Below, piece by piece: positions 5,461-12,446 of a stretch of DNA of 15,729 nucleotides; within the stretch, counting starts at the first letter, position 1, and each line of letters opens with the position of its first letter. A program made the position numbers and the translations under genes. Source of the stretch: Clostridiales bacterium (lineage in GTDB: Bacteria > Bacillota > Clostridia > Peptostreptococcales > Anaerovoracaceae); the NCBI GenBank assembly GCA_009778945.1, contig WRFF01000020.1:1-15729 (forward strand). Direction: 5' to 3'. A model generated the notes under the pieces. It saw only the letters and a list, made by a program, of their open reading frames with translations. It had not been told where the DNA came from and made no database searches.

Positions 5461-6402
5461 ATGGAAGAGCAGATTAAAGTCGTAGCGGACGCCGCCTATC
5501 CTTTGGACGGCATTCTGACGCTGCCGGATTCCGGCGCGGGAAAATTCCCGGGGGCGGTATTCGTGCACGGCTCCGGCCCGCAGGATAAAGACGAAACCGT
5601 CGGCGCGACTAAAACGTTCCGCGACCTCGCGGACGGCTTTGCGAAACGGGGGATTGCGTCGATCCGGTACGACAAGCGCACCTTTGCCCACGGCGAGCAG
5701 ATGGTAGGGGAGCTCGGCGGCGCGCTGTCCGTGGAAGAAGAGACCATTCAGGACGCGATTGCGGCCGTTAAGCTGCTGAAGGCCGATCCGCGAATCGACG
5801 CCGGCCGGATCTTCATCGCCGGCCACAGCCTGGGCGGGATGCTCGCGCCAAGGATTGACGCGGAAGGCGCCGACGTCAAAGGGCTTGTGATCCTCGCGGG
5901 GACCATGCGGACGCTGGACGAGGTGATCCTGGACCAGAACGCCGACGCGCTCAGCCATATGGACGAGGAGCAGTTGAAAGCGATAGCGCCGCAGCTTCAG
6001 GCGCTTGAGGAGCTTAAGAAGAAATTCGCTGCCATCGATGATATGCCGGAAGAGACCGCCAAACAGACTTTGCTGGATGGCAGCATGCATGTCTACGCGT
6101 GGTACCTGAAGGACATGAAACAGCATCCGACCCCTGAATATATAAAGAACATTCGCAAACCCATACTGGTTTTGCAAGGCGATAAAGACGTCCATGTCTC
6201 GGTGGAAAAAGATTTCGAGCAATACAAGCAAGTGTTAAAAGACAATCCGAACGCCACCTGCAAACTCTATCCCGGACTGAACCATCTGTTCATGAAAGCG
6301 ATCTACGGCACGATCAATCAGGTGATGGAGGAATACAACGTCCCGCAAACTGTGGACGCCGGCGTTCTGGAAGACATCACGCAGTGGATCCTGGCGGTGT
6401 AG
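5461..6402 (+). CDS. Alpha/beta hydrolase (esterase/dienelactone-hydrolase-like)
   Basis: A 313-residue cytoplasmic alpha/beta hydrolase. The oxyanion region HGSGPQD (36-42), the nucleophile elbow GHSLGG with S123, the acid D243 in LQGDKDV and the base H275 in GLNHLFM form a complete catalytic triad. A charged helical lid lies at about residues 155-215. It resembles bacterial esterases and acyl-peptidase-like hydrolases of unknown substrate; there is no signal peptide. The ATG at 5461 has GGGAGG at 5448-5453, seven bases upstream. It is a single gene bordered on both sides by related inverted-repeat elements (5293-5384, 6439-6552), which suggests either a mobile cassette or a transcription unit framed by structured RNA. 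No convincing -35/-10 pair was found; TACAAT at 5415-5420 is a weak -10 candidate. Confidence 0.9.
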   Translation: MEEQIKVVADAAYPLDGILTLPDSGAGKFPGAVFVHGSGPQDKDETVGATKTFRDLADGFAKRGIASIRYDKRTFAHGEQMVGELGGALSVEEETIQDAIAAVKLLKADPRIDAGRIFIAGHSLGGMLAPRIDAEGADVKGLVILAGTMRTLDEVILDQNADALSHMDEEQLKAIAPQLQALEELKKKFAAIDDMPEETAKQTLLDGSMHVYAWYLKDMKQHPTPEYIKNIRKPILVLQGDKDVHVSVEKDFEQYKQVLKDNPNATCKLYPGLNHLFMKAIYGTINQVMEEYNVPQTVDAGVLEDITQWILAV

Positions 6403-6438
6403 CATGGAATTATAGGTGAAAAAGTTCGGTAGCGGAAA

Positions 6439-6552
6439 TTTTAGCACAAAATGACGGTTATGTATGAAAATATAGCCAAAAAAGCCGTACATCGATGAAA
6501 AATAGCGGAATTTCGAATAAAAATCGTACATAACCGTACTTTTGTGCTAAAA
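6439..6552 (+). repeat. Hairpin element downstream of the hydrolase (copy 2 of a pair)
   Basis: Arms at 6439-6467 and 6524-6552 pair over about 29 bases: TTTTAGCACAAAA against TTTTGTGCTAAAA is perfect, then ACGGTTATGTA against TACATAACCGT after a two-base mismatch. The interior contains GCCAAAAAAGCCG and GCGGAATTTCG, resembling the interior of the copy at 5293-5384. It lies 36 bases after the hydrolase stop and about 70 bases beyond the end of nnrE. It has no U-run directly after the stem, so it is not a standard terminator. Confidence 0.75.
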
Positions 6553-6625
6553 ATCGGCATTGTTACTGCCAAAGGCAATTGCTTGACCGCCCCGAAACTT
6601 GGAGCAGCGCCGTTTTTATTTTGCT

Positions 6626-7360
6626 TTATGCATAAATCCCTATATCTTTGACGAAAACCTCCCCCGCGAATGAATTTCCGGGAGGGGACGCAAGGCCGGC
6701 TTTTTTATAGGCGAAGGTGACAGTCGCGTCGGCGGATACCGCTTCCCCGGGTACGCCGCCCGTATCCGCGCATACGCCGCTCGGGATGTCGATCGCGAGC
6801 ACTTTTGCGCCGGTCGCCCGTGTCGCGTTGATATACCGGACCGCCTCGAGGAAATTCCCCGCCGGCGCGCGAACTCCGCCGATACCGAAAATGGCGTCCA
6901 CGAGCGTCGTCGGTCCCTCCGCCCTGTTCATTGCTTGCGCAAGCGCTCCGACCGGCAGGCCGTAACTCCCGGCAATCCCCTGCTGCCTGCGCGTTTCCTC
7001 GCTGCGCTTTTCAGGGTCCCCGACAAAGATAAGCGTTACGTTCCGTCCGGCCAAATGCAGAAGGCGCGCGACGGCGATCCCGTCCCCTCCGTTGTTGCCC
7101 GGCCCGCAGATCACCGTCACCCGCTCAAGATCAAAACCTCCGGACAAAAGAACATCCACGGCTGCCAGCGCCGCCCGCTCCATAAGCACCAGCGACGGCA
7201 CGCCGTGCCCTTCGATCGTCTGCCGGTCCAGCCGCTTCATTTCCTCGCCTGTTACAATCCGTTCATCCATTTTCGATATCCCGCATTTTCTGCACAAATG
7301 CTCATAATAATTCCACATTGCCTCGCCATATGCCTGTCTGCTTGTGGCGATGCCCTTCAT
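6626..7360 (-). CDS. nnrE: NAD(P)H-hydrate epimerase (YjeF N-terminal domain)
   Basis: A 244-residue protein with the YjeF_N fold, which epimerises damaged (R)-NAD(P)HX to the (S) form for repair by the ADP/ATP-dependent dehydratase. Landmarks: MKRLDRQTIEGHGVPSLVLMERA (41-63), the phosphate loop GPGNNGGDG (86-94), LVDAIFGIG with D155, and DIPSG (191-195) followed by CADTGG. The dehydratase (NnrD) domain that is often fused behind it is absent, so the partner must be encoded elsewhere. The start at 7360 is supported by AGGAAG six bases upstream. Methionine 31 (base 7270) would give the usual family N-terminus, so the first 30 residues are either an extension or untranslated. It is divergent from the MFS gene, with 69 bases between them. 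Confidence 0.93.
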   Translation of the reverse strand: MKGIATSRQAYGEAMWNYYEHLCRKCGISKMDERIVTGEEMKRLDRQTIEGHGVPSLVLMERAALAAVDVLLSGGFDLERVTVICGPGNNGGDGIAVARLLHLAGRNVTLIFVGDPEKRSEETRRQQGIAGSYGLPVGALAQAMNRAEGPTTLVDAIFGIGGVRAPAGNFLEAVRYINATRATGAKVLAIDIPSGVCADTGGVPGEAVSADATVTFAYKKAGLASPPGNSFAGEVFVKDIGIYA

Positions 7361-7382
7361 TTATTACTTCCTGTCAATAGGA

Positions 7383-7391
7383 ATTGTATCA
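7383..7391 (-). promoter_or_regulatory. Extended -10 promoter of nnrE
   Basis: On the - strand TGA followed by TACAAT (7391-7383) forms an extended -10 box. It is 22 bases ahead of the nnrE start codon, leaving room for the AGGAAG ribosome site. A -35 match is poor. Confidence 0.45.
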
Positions 7392-7407
7392 TCAACTTGT
7401 CTGTCTT

Positions 7408-7421
7408 TGTGATAATATAAT
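7408..7421 (+). promoter_or_regulatory. Promoter of the MFS gene, predicted leaderless or nearly so
   Basis: A perfect TATAAT (7416-7421) overlaps an extended box, TGT-GATAAT (7408-7416). The ATG at 7430 is 8 bases past the -10 box, so the transcript should have 0 to about 7 leader bases. No Shine-Dalgarno sequence precedes the ATG. No convincing -35 box is seen. Confidence 0.55.
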
Positions 7422-7429
7422 CCTTTGTA

Positions 7430-8602
7430 ATGGAACAATCCGAAAAAATTTTTTCAAAAGAATATGTCGTCTGCATGATCGCCAATTTTTTGTGCAGCAT
7501 GAATTTCCTGGGCTTGCTCACGACGACTTCGTCCTACGCGATAGTTCGGTTCGGGGTTTCCGACAGCATGGCCGGATTTGCCGCAAGCGTCGTCGTCATC
7601 GGCGGACTGATATCGCGGGCGTTTGCGGGCCGGTACGCGCTCGCCGTCGGATACAGGCGCATGCTGACGATCGGCTTGGCCGTCAACGCGGCGAGCACTT
7701 TCGCGTATTTGACAACGGGAAATTTCGCGGTCTTCTGCCTGATCCGGTTCGTCAACGGCCTTGCCTTCGGCACGAGTTCCAATACGGCGATCACGATCGC
7801 CACCTCGCTTGTCCCGAAAAACCGCAGCGGCGAAGGCGTGGGGTATTTCTCGATAAGCCAAATCCTGGGTACGGCGCTCGGCCCGCTTCTTATGCTCCAG
7901 TTGCTGCAAAACGGCGGCTATAACGAAGTATTTCTGTTTGCGGCGATCGCTCCGGCGGCCGCACTGCCGCTTATGCTTTTTATGAAGCTTCCGAAATTCC
8001 CCGGATCCAAAACGGAGGAAGAGGCAGGACTGCCGACAATCGCCAAGTTCCTGGAACGCAAGGTCCTGCCGATCGCGGCGATCTGTTTCGTTCTTTACCT
8101 CGGCTACGCTGCCTTCGCTTCCTTTGTAGAGATATTTGCCGTAAATACCGGGCTGAACCGGACCGTTCCGTTTATTTTTGTCACCTATGCTATCGCGCTG
8201 GTGGCCACCAGGCCTTTCGTCAGCAAACTCTTCGACAGGCGCGGCCCGAATATTATCCTCTATCCAGGGATTGCGCTCTTCGCTGTCGGCCTGCTGCTCC
8301 TCGCCAGGACAGAGACGGACGCAGCGCTGCTCCTCAGCGGCGCGCTGATGGGCGTGGGGCTCGGCGCCGTTCAGGCCGGAACGCTCGCGATCGTCGTCGG
8401 GCTCGTACCCCGCCGGCGGCTCGCGATCGCAAACGGCACCTATTATATGGCGCTTGACGGCGCAACCGCGGTCGGGCCCGTCATCGCGGGCCTGCTCATC
8501 GACTCTGCCGGCTTCAGCGGGATGTATATCGTTATGGCCGTATGCGCCGCGTGCTGCGTCCCGCTTTATTACGCGCTGCATGGCCGCAAAGCCCGCGGAT
8601 GA
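7430..8602 (+). CDS. Major facilitator superfamily transporter
   Basis: A 390-residue protein with about 12 hydrophobic segments in two halves of six, split by a hydrophilic loop near residues 183-205 (KLPKFPGSKTEEEAGLPTIA). Motif A between segments 2 and 3 appears as GRYALAVGYRRM (69-80) and its repeat in the second half as SKLFDRRGPN. The RSGEGVGYFSISQILGTALGP stretch in segment 5 is typical of drug-efflux-type and YfcJ/YwoG-like members. It is an inner-membrane secondary carrier, probably proton-coupled; the substrate is unknown. The ATG at 7430 has no ribosome site but sits just behind a -10 box, suggesting leaderless translation. It is divergent from nnrE and ends 75 bases before the long inverted repeat at 8677. 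Confidence 0.9.
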   Translation: MEQSEKIFSKEYVVCMIANFLCSMNFLGLLTTTSSYAIVRFGVSDSMAGFAASVVVIGGLISRAFAGRYALAVGYRRMLTIGLAVNAASTFAYLTTGNFAVFCLIRFVNGLAFGTSSNTAITIATSLVPKNRSGEGVGYFSISQILGTALGPLLMLQLLQNGGYNEVFLFAAIAPAAALPLMLFMKLPKFPGSKTEEEAGLPTIAKFLERKVLPIAAICFVLYLGYAAFASFVEIFAVNTGLNRTVPFIFVTYAIALVATRPFVSKLFDRRGPNIILYPGIALFAVGLLLLARTETDAALLLSGALMGVGLGAVQAGTLAIVVGLVPRRRLAIANGTYYMALDGATAVGPVIAGLLIDSAGFSGMYIVMAVCAACCVPLYYALHGRKARG

Positions 8603-8643
8603 GTTGACCTTTCCGCAACGCACGGAAGCCCCGCCCCAACGTT

Positions 8644-8673
8644 TTGCCAAACACTCACTTTCTATGATAAAAT
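8644..8673 (+). promoter_or_regulatory. Probable promoter of the CYTH-glyA unit
   Basis: TTGCCA (8644-8649) and TAAAAT (8668-8673) are 18 bases apart, and TGA just before the -10 makes it an extended box. The predicted mRNA start (about 8680) coincides with the beginning of the 161-bp inverted repeat, so the whole hairpin would be the leader. Confidence 0.55.
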
Positions 8674-8676
8674 TCA

Positions 8677-8837
8677 TATTACCCCGGCCCCGAACAGTAG
8701 AAACAAAGTGCCGGTGATTTGTACCAATATGCGAGGCGCCGAAACCGCGCATACTGGTTGTATGTAAGGCTTTCGGCAACAAAGCAGATTGGTACAAAGA
8801 CCGGCACGACTTTCTGGTGTTTGGTGCCGGGGTAATA
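8677..8837 (+). repeat. 161-bp inverted repeat forming a giant leader hairpin
   Basis: The two halves are imperfect reverse complements over about 65 to 70 bases. Paired blocks, from outside in: TATTACCCCGGC with its complement ending 8837, AGAAA, GTGCCGGT (8708-8715) with ACCGGCAC (8800-8807), TTTGTACCAAT (8718-8728) with ATTGGTACAAA (8788-8798), GCCGAAA (8738-8744) with TTTCGGC (8771-8777), and CATAC-TGGTT-GTATG at the tip (8750-8764). The right half can instead fold alone (CCGGCAC 8801-8807 with GTGCCGG 8824-8830), and so can the left half. GGGG at 8829-8832, the only ribosome-site-like sequence before the CYTH ATG, is inside the stem. Confidence 0.85.
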
Positions 8838-8841
8838 GATT

Positions 8842-9474
8842 ATGGAAATTGAATTAAAATATAAGCTGAACAGCGCGGAATTGTGCGACATTATTCTGAA
8901 CGACACATGGGTGAAGCGGCATGCGGAGGCGGGCGGGATAGAAACACTGCGCATGAAGTCAGCCTATTTTGATACGGACGATCACGCGCTTACGCAAAAC
9001 AATATCGCGTTTCGCATCCGTTCGGAAGGCGACCATATTCTCGGAACGCTCAAATGGGGCGACGACGACGCGGATATCCGGGGGCTCTATATCCGCAGGG
9101 AGATCAATGTGCCGGTCTCGGACGAGACCTGTTTCTTTTCACCGGATCCGGCGATCTTCACCGAAAGCGCCGAGGGGCGCGACCTGCTTGAAGTGCTTGA
9201 CGGGAAACCCCTCCACAATATGTTTGATATTGTCTTTACGCGCCGCCGGCTGCGTTTGGACTACGAACAAAGTATTATGGAGCTCTCCCTGGACGAAGGC
9301 GCGATTATCGCCGGCGAACAAACAGCGCCGATCTTTGAGATGGAGGTCGAACTTTTTTCGGGAACAAAGGAGGATCTGCTTGATTTCGGAAAAAAACTTT
9401 CGGAAAAATATCATCTTGAACCCGAACTCCAATCGAAATTCGCCCGCGGTATCAAGCTGCTTGCGAAGGATTGA
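8842..9474 (+). CDS. CYTH-domain protein (inorganic triphosphatase/adenylate-cyclase-like fold)
   Basis: A 210-residue single CYTH domain. The N-terminal signature E2-x-E4-x-K6 (MEIELKYKL) is intact. It is followed by the tunnel strands AYFDTDDHAL, IAFRIRSEG, GTLKWG, YIRREINV, FTRRRLRLDY, MELSLDEGAI, IFEMEVELFSG and SKFARGIKL, with the expected alternating charged residues. Proteins of this size usually hydrolyse inorganic triphosphate with Mg or Mn. Thiamine triphosphatase or cyclase activity is possible but less likely. The ATG at 8842 lies only 4 bases after a 161-bp hairpin, with a GGGG motif 9 bases upstream inside that hairpin, so translation may be controlled by folding. glyA follows after 36 bases on the same strand and is probably co-transcribed. 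Confidence 0.92.
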   Translation: MEIELKYKLNSAELCDIILNDTWVKRHAEAGGIETLRMKSAYFDTDDHALTQNNIAFRIRSEGDHILGTLKWGDDDADIRGLYIRREINVPVSDETCFFSPDPAIFTESAEGRDLLEVLDGKPLHNMFDIVFTRRRLRLDYEQSIMELSLDEGAIIAGEQTAPIFEMEVELFSGTKEDLLDFGKKLSEKYHLEPELQSKFARGIKLLAKD

Positions 9475-9510
9475 ATATATACGAGAAGTAGAAACGGAAA
9501 GGGATTGATT

Positions 9511-10761
9511 ATGCATTTTGATTATTTGGACAAAGCGGACAAAGAGATTGCGGATATGATCCGCCGGGAAATGAACCGGCAGGAGCATAAAATCGAGATG
9601 ATCGCGTCGGAGAACTTCGCCTCGCCGGCCGTCATGGAGGCGATGGGGAGCGCGCTGACCAATAAATACGCGGAGGGTTACCCGGGGCATCGGTATTATG
9701 GCGGCTGCGAGCATATCGACGAAGTCGAGAGCGCCGCGATCGAACGTGTCCGCGCCCTCTTCGGCGCGCCGTACGCAAACGTGCAGCCCCATTCCGGCGC
9801 GAGCGCCAATATAGCGGTCTATTTTGCCCTGCTCACGCCCGGCGACACCGTGATGGGGATGAGTCTCGCCGAAGGCGGGCATCTGACACATGGCAGCAAG
9901 GTGAACTTTTCCGGAAAATATTTCAACTTCGTCTCCTACGGGCTGCGCCCGGACACCGAGACTATCGATTACGACGAAGTGCTTGCGAAGGCCAGGGAAC
10001 ACCGCCCGAAACTTATCGTAGCGGGCGCTTCGGCCTATCCCCGCGTCATCGACTTCGATAAATTCCGCGCGATCGCGGACGAGGTAGGCGCCCTGCTCAT
10101 GGTGGACATGGCGCATATCGCGGGGCTCGTTGCGGCGGGACAGCACCCGAACCCCGTCGGAAAGGCGCAGATCGTGACATCCACGACGCACAAGACGCTG
10201 CGCGGGCCCAGAGGCGGCATTATCCTTGCGGACGAGGAATACGGCGCGAAAATCGACAAAGCGATCTTTCCGGGTATCCAGGGCGGGCCGCTTGAACATA
10301 TCATTGCGGGCAAGGCCGTCTGCTTTAAAGAAGCGTCGGAACCGGCTTTCCGCACTTATCAGGAACAGGTCGTCAAGAACGCGAAAGCGCTTTCGGACGG
10401 TTTGCTCGCCGAAGGATTCCGTCTCGTATCCGGAGGCACGGACAACCATCTCATCCTGCTGAATCTCATCGGCGCCGGCGTCACAGGAAAAGAGGCGGAG
10501 GCGCTCTTGGAGGCGGCAAACATTACGACAAACAAAAACGCGGTGCCCGGCGACCCGAACGGGCCGACGATCACCAGCGGCGTCCGGCTCGGCACGCCGG
10601 CTATGACGACGCGCGGGTTCGACGAAAAGGACACAGCGCGCGTCGCGGATGCGATCGCGCTCGTTTTGAAGCATCCCGGCGATGAACCGGCTGCGGCGCG
10701 CGCGCGCGAAGTGGTGAGGGAACTCACCGAAGCGCACCCGCTTTACGCAAAAGCGCAGTAG
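9511..10761 (+). CDS. glyA: Serine hydroxymethyltransferase
   Basis: A 416-residue PLP enzyme of normal length that converts serine and tetrahydrofolate to glycine and 5,10-methylene-tetrahydrofolate in the cytosol. The PLP lysine is K228 in the STTHKTLRGPRGG motif. Other family blocks are IEMIASENFASPAVMEAMGS, YPGHRYYGGCEHID, PHSGASANIAVYFALL, GGHLTHG, VDMAHIAGLVAAG and TSGVRLGTPAMTTRGF. The ATG at 9511 is preceded by GGAAAGGG (9496-9503), 7 bases away; a TTG two codons upstream is in frame but worse placed. It sits second in the probable CYTH-glyA-M50 unit, with no terminator seen on either side. Confidence 0.98.
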   Translation: MHFDYLDKADKEIADMIRREMNRQEHKIEMIASENFASPAVMEAMGSALTNKYAEGYPGHRYYGGCEHIDEVESAAIERVRALFGAPYANVQPHSGASANIAVYFALLTPGDTVMGMSLAEGGHLTHGSKVNFSGKYFNFVSYGLRPDTETIDYDEVLAKAREHRPKLIVAGASAYPRVIDFDKFRAIADEVGALLMVDMAHIAGLVAAGQHPNPVGKAQIVTSTTHKTLRGPRGGIILADEEYGAKIDKAIFPGIQGGPLEHIIAGKAVCFKEASEPAFRTYQEQVVKNAKALSDGLLAEGFRLVSGGTDNHLILLNLIGAGVTGKEAEALLEAANITTNKNAVPGDPNGPTITSGVRLGTPAMTTRGFDEKDTARVADAIALVLKHPGDEPAAARAREVVRELTEAHPLYAKAQ

Positions 10762-10808
10762 CGGAACACCGGATCCGGAAACAGGAAAGGAAACCAAAAA
10801 CAAACCGT

Positions 10809-11528
10809 ATGAACTGGATCAAACGCAACCCGATTCTTGTCATCTTCCTCGTTCTGATGATTATAAGCAGGGTCAACAGCGGCGCCTTCTCAAGTCCCGC
10901 CGACTTTCTGCTGAATATGATCCTGTTGCTGCCCGGCATCGTTATCGGCATCACCGTACACGAATTCATGCACGCTTATTCCGCGTGGAAATTCGGCGAT
11001 TCAACGCCGATGCGAATGGGCCGCGTCACGCTCAACCCGCTCGCGCATATCGAACCGATCGGCATCATCACACTGCTCTTCGCGGGTTTCGGCTGGGGCA
11101 AACCCGTTATGGTCAACCCCTACGCTTTCACGACCTACCGGCGGTTAAAAAATATCGTGATCGACGTGGCGGGCACCGCGCTTAATTTCGTGGTGGCTTT
11201 CCTCTTCACCGGCCTGCTGATCAGCGTCGCTTTCGCCCACGGAAATGGTTCGCCCCTCACCATACTGGTGCAAAATATCGTCTCGATGAATCTCATCTTG
11301 ATGATCTTCAACCTGCTGCCGATCCCGCCGCTCGACGGTTTCGGCATTATCACGGAGATCTTCGACCTGCGCCGTTTCCACTGGTACCAGACTTTTTACA
11401 ACAGCGGCTCGATCATCCTGCTGATCCTGATCCTGTTCGGGATCATCGGCCCGCTTTTGGGCCCGGCTATCCAGGGCATCTTCGTCTTCATGCAAAACGT
11501 ATGGCTTCCGGCCTTCGGCGCGGCATAG
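10809..11528 (+). CDS. Site-2-protease family (M50) membrane metalloprotease
   Basis: A 239-residue integral membrane protein with about six hydrophobic segments. The zinc site is H51-E52-x2-H55 (VHEFMHAYSAW) in an early segment. The second zinc ligand motif, NLLPIPPLDGF, lies in the C-terminal half, and NPLAHIEPIG follows the first site. This is the compact, PDZ-less and CBS-less group of M50 proteases that cleave substrates within the membrane and are widespread in Firmicutes; the substrate is unknown. It starts 47 bases after glyA, probably in the same transcript. AGGAAAGG at 10783-10790 is 18 bases from the ATG, further than usual, so start efficiency may be low. No alternative start matches better. 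Confidence 0.92.
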   Translation: MNWIKRNPILVIFLVLMIISRVNSGAFSSPADFLLNMILLLPGIVIGITVHEFMHAYSAWKFGDSTPMRMGRVTLNPLAHIEPIGIITLLFAGFGWGKPVMVNPYAFTTYRRLKNIVIDVAGTALNFVVAFLFTGLLISVAFAHGNGSPLTILVQNIVSMNLILMIFNLLPIPPLDGFGIITEIFDLRRFHWYQTFYNSGSIILLILILFGIIGPLLGPAIQGIFVFMQNVWLPAFGAA

Positions 11529-11638
11529 GCGCCTTTCAGGCTGTATTAAGCGGAAAAATACTACAATATTATTTTGTATGTCAATAAATAATCAATTGCT
11601 GCTCAACGATAAATCGACACCGTAACGGGAGACTAACT

Positions 11639-12058
11639 ATGAATAAAGCAAAAGAAACTGTACAGGAAAAATGGAGCGCGGCCCGAGAACGGCTTTGGGA
11701 TCTCCGCACCGATTTCAACTCCGCGCTGATTGTGATTTCACACAATCGTATCGCGCGCGCTCTGGTCATCGCCTTCGCGGCGCTTGCCATTCTTCTCACC
11801 CTGCTGTGGGCGGGCGCGGCTTGGGCCGCCGATCAAAGCGCGACACAGACAGCCATAATCAAGGCGAGTACCTCGTCGCAGCAGCTCCGGACGCTTATGA
11901 ACAACCAGGCGCGCCTTCAATCGCAAAACACGGCGCTGAAGAACAAAATCCAAGACCTTTCCTCCAATGCAGGAAGCCTTGCCGCTCAGAAGAGCGAGCT
12001 TGAAAGGCAGAACGGCGACCTGTCAAAAAAATTCAGCGAGTTGAGCAAGCCGAGTTAG
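11639..12058 (+). CDS. Membrane-anchored coiled-coil segment, 5' part of a split 3D-domain gene
   Basis: A 139-residue frame: a basic N-terminus, one hydrophobic segment (about 42-63, ending WAGAAWAAD, which could be a membrane anchor or a signal peptide with an A-x-A site), then a coiled coil with leucines seven apart (GSLAAQKSELERQNGDLSKKFSEL). It stops at TAG 12056-12058. The following frame (-1) encodes a complete-looking 3D domain with no start codon of its own at the right place. The frames overlap at an A7 run (12025-12031), where a one-base backward slip would join them. The intact product would be an exported, coiled-coil-linked cell-wall protein. The ATG at 11639 has only a weak GGGAG site 9 bases away. 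Confidence 0.75.
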   Translation: MNKAKETVQEKWSAARERLWDLRTDFNSALIVISHNRIARALVIAFAALAILLTLLWAGAAWAADQSATQTAIIKASTSSQQLRTLMNNQARLQSQNTALKNKIQDLSSNAGSLAAQKSELERQNGDLSKKFSELSKPS

Positions 12059-12387
12059 CCTGCGACCCGGCGTCTTCCGGGACGTTCAAGATCACGTTCT
12101 TCTCGACCTCCGGGACGCCGAAGCAGGACCGCGGCGACAAAAAATCCTGGATAGACGGTCAAACAGTCGCGATGAACACGCAGCAAATGTCCGACCTCGG
12201 CCTGAAAATGGGCGATGAGATCTTTATCAAATCAAATCACGATATCTCCGGGTTTTACCGGATCGGCGATACCGGCTGCGCCTACGGGACGATTGACATC
12301 TACGTCGCGCCCGGGAAGACCCCGCACTGGGGCGCCGAAAACGGCGCGCAGCTCGTCATACTTAATGGAGTGCCACAGCGAGCGTAG
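12031..12387 (+). pseudogene. 3D-domain (RlpA/YocH-like) C-terminal part in the -1 frame
   Basis: This frame is open from 12004 and reads clearly as a 3D-type double-psi barrel from about 12082: TFKITFFSTSG, a VAMNTQQM block, LGLKMGDEIFIKS, then GDTGCAYGTIDIYV and HWGAENGAQLVILN, ending at TAG 12385-12387. The conserved aspartates (codons at 12268 and 12295) and the WG motif are present, as in Bacillus YocH/YabE C-termini linked to cell-wall lysis. An internal ATG at 12172 would cut the domain in half and has no ribosome site, so this is not an independent gene. It is either expressed by -1 frameshifting from the upstream frame, or broken by a one-base change or sequencing error. Start given as the first codon after a slip at the A7 run. 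Confidence 0.72.
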
Positions 12388-12437
12388 CGCGCCTTGAGTC
12401 AGACTCGCCTTCGGCTCGCTGCTACTGATGGAACTCC
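12367..12437. repeat. Composite inverted repeat spanning the end of the 3D-domain gene
   Basis: GGAGTGCCA (12367-12375) pairs with TGGAACTCC (12429-12437) with one mismatch, and directly inside CAGCGAGC (12376-12383) pairs perfectly with GCTCGCTG (12414-12421), leaving a 7-base bulge. The loop holds further small palindromes (GAGTC/GACTC at 12396-12406, GCCTTCGGC at 12407-12415). No U-run follows, so it is not a standard terminator. A REP-like palindrome is possible. Confidence 0.6.
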
Positions 12438-12446
12438 TTATGCGAG

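Noticed and set aside
6439..6552. Intrinsic terminator of the hydrolase or nnrE
   Set aside because: The stem is long, but the loop is about 56 bases and no U-run directly follows the base of the stem on either strand.
7454..8797. Long antisense frame opposite the MFS gene
   Set aside because: The + strand protein has clear membrane segments and MFS motifs. The antisense product is a charged, low-complexity sequence.
9139..10803. 554-codon open frame on the - strand opposite the CYTH gene and glyA
   Set aside because: It covers two well-recognised genes in antisense and has no motif or ribosome site; it results from the strong codon bias.
10762..10808. Terminator between glyA and the M50 protease
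   Set aside because: CCGGATCCGG is only a short palindrome with no loop of usable size and no U-run.
12172..12387. Independent 71-codon gene starting at the ATG at 12172
   Set aside because: It would start in the middle of a 3D domain whose first strands are clearly encoded upstream in the same frame, and no ribosome site precedes it.
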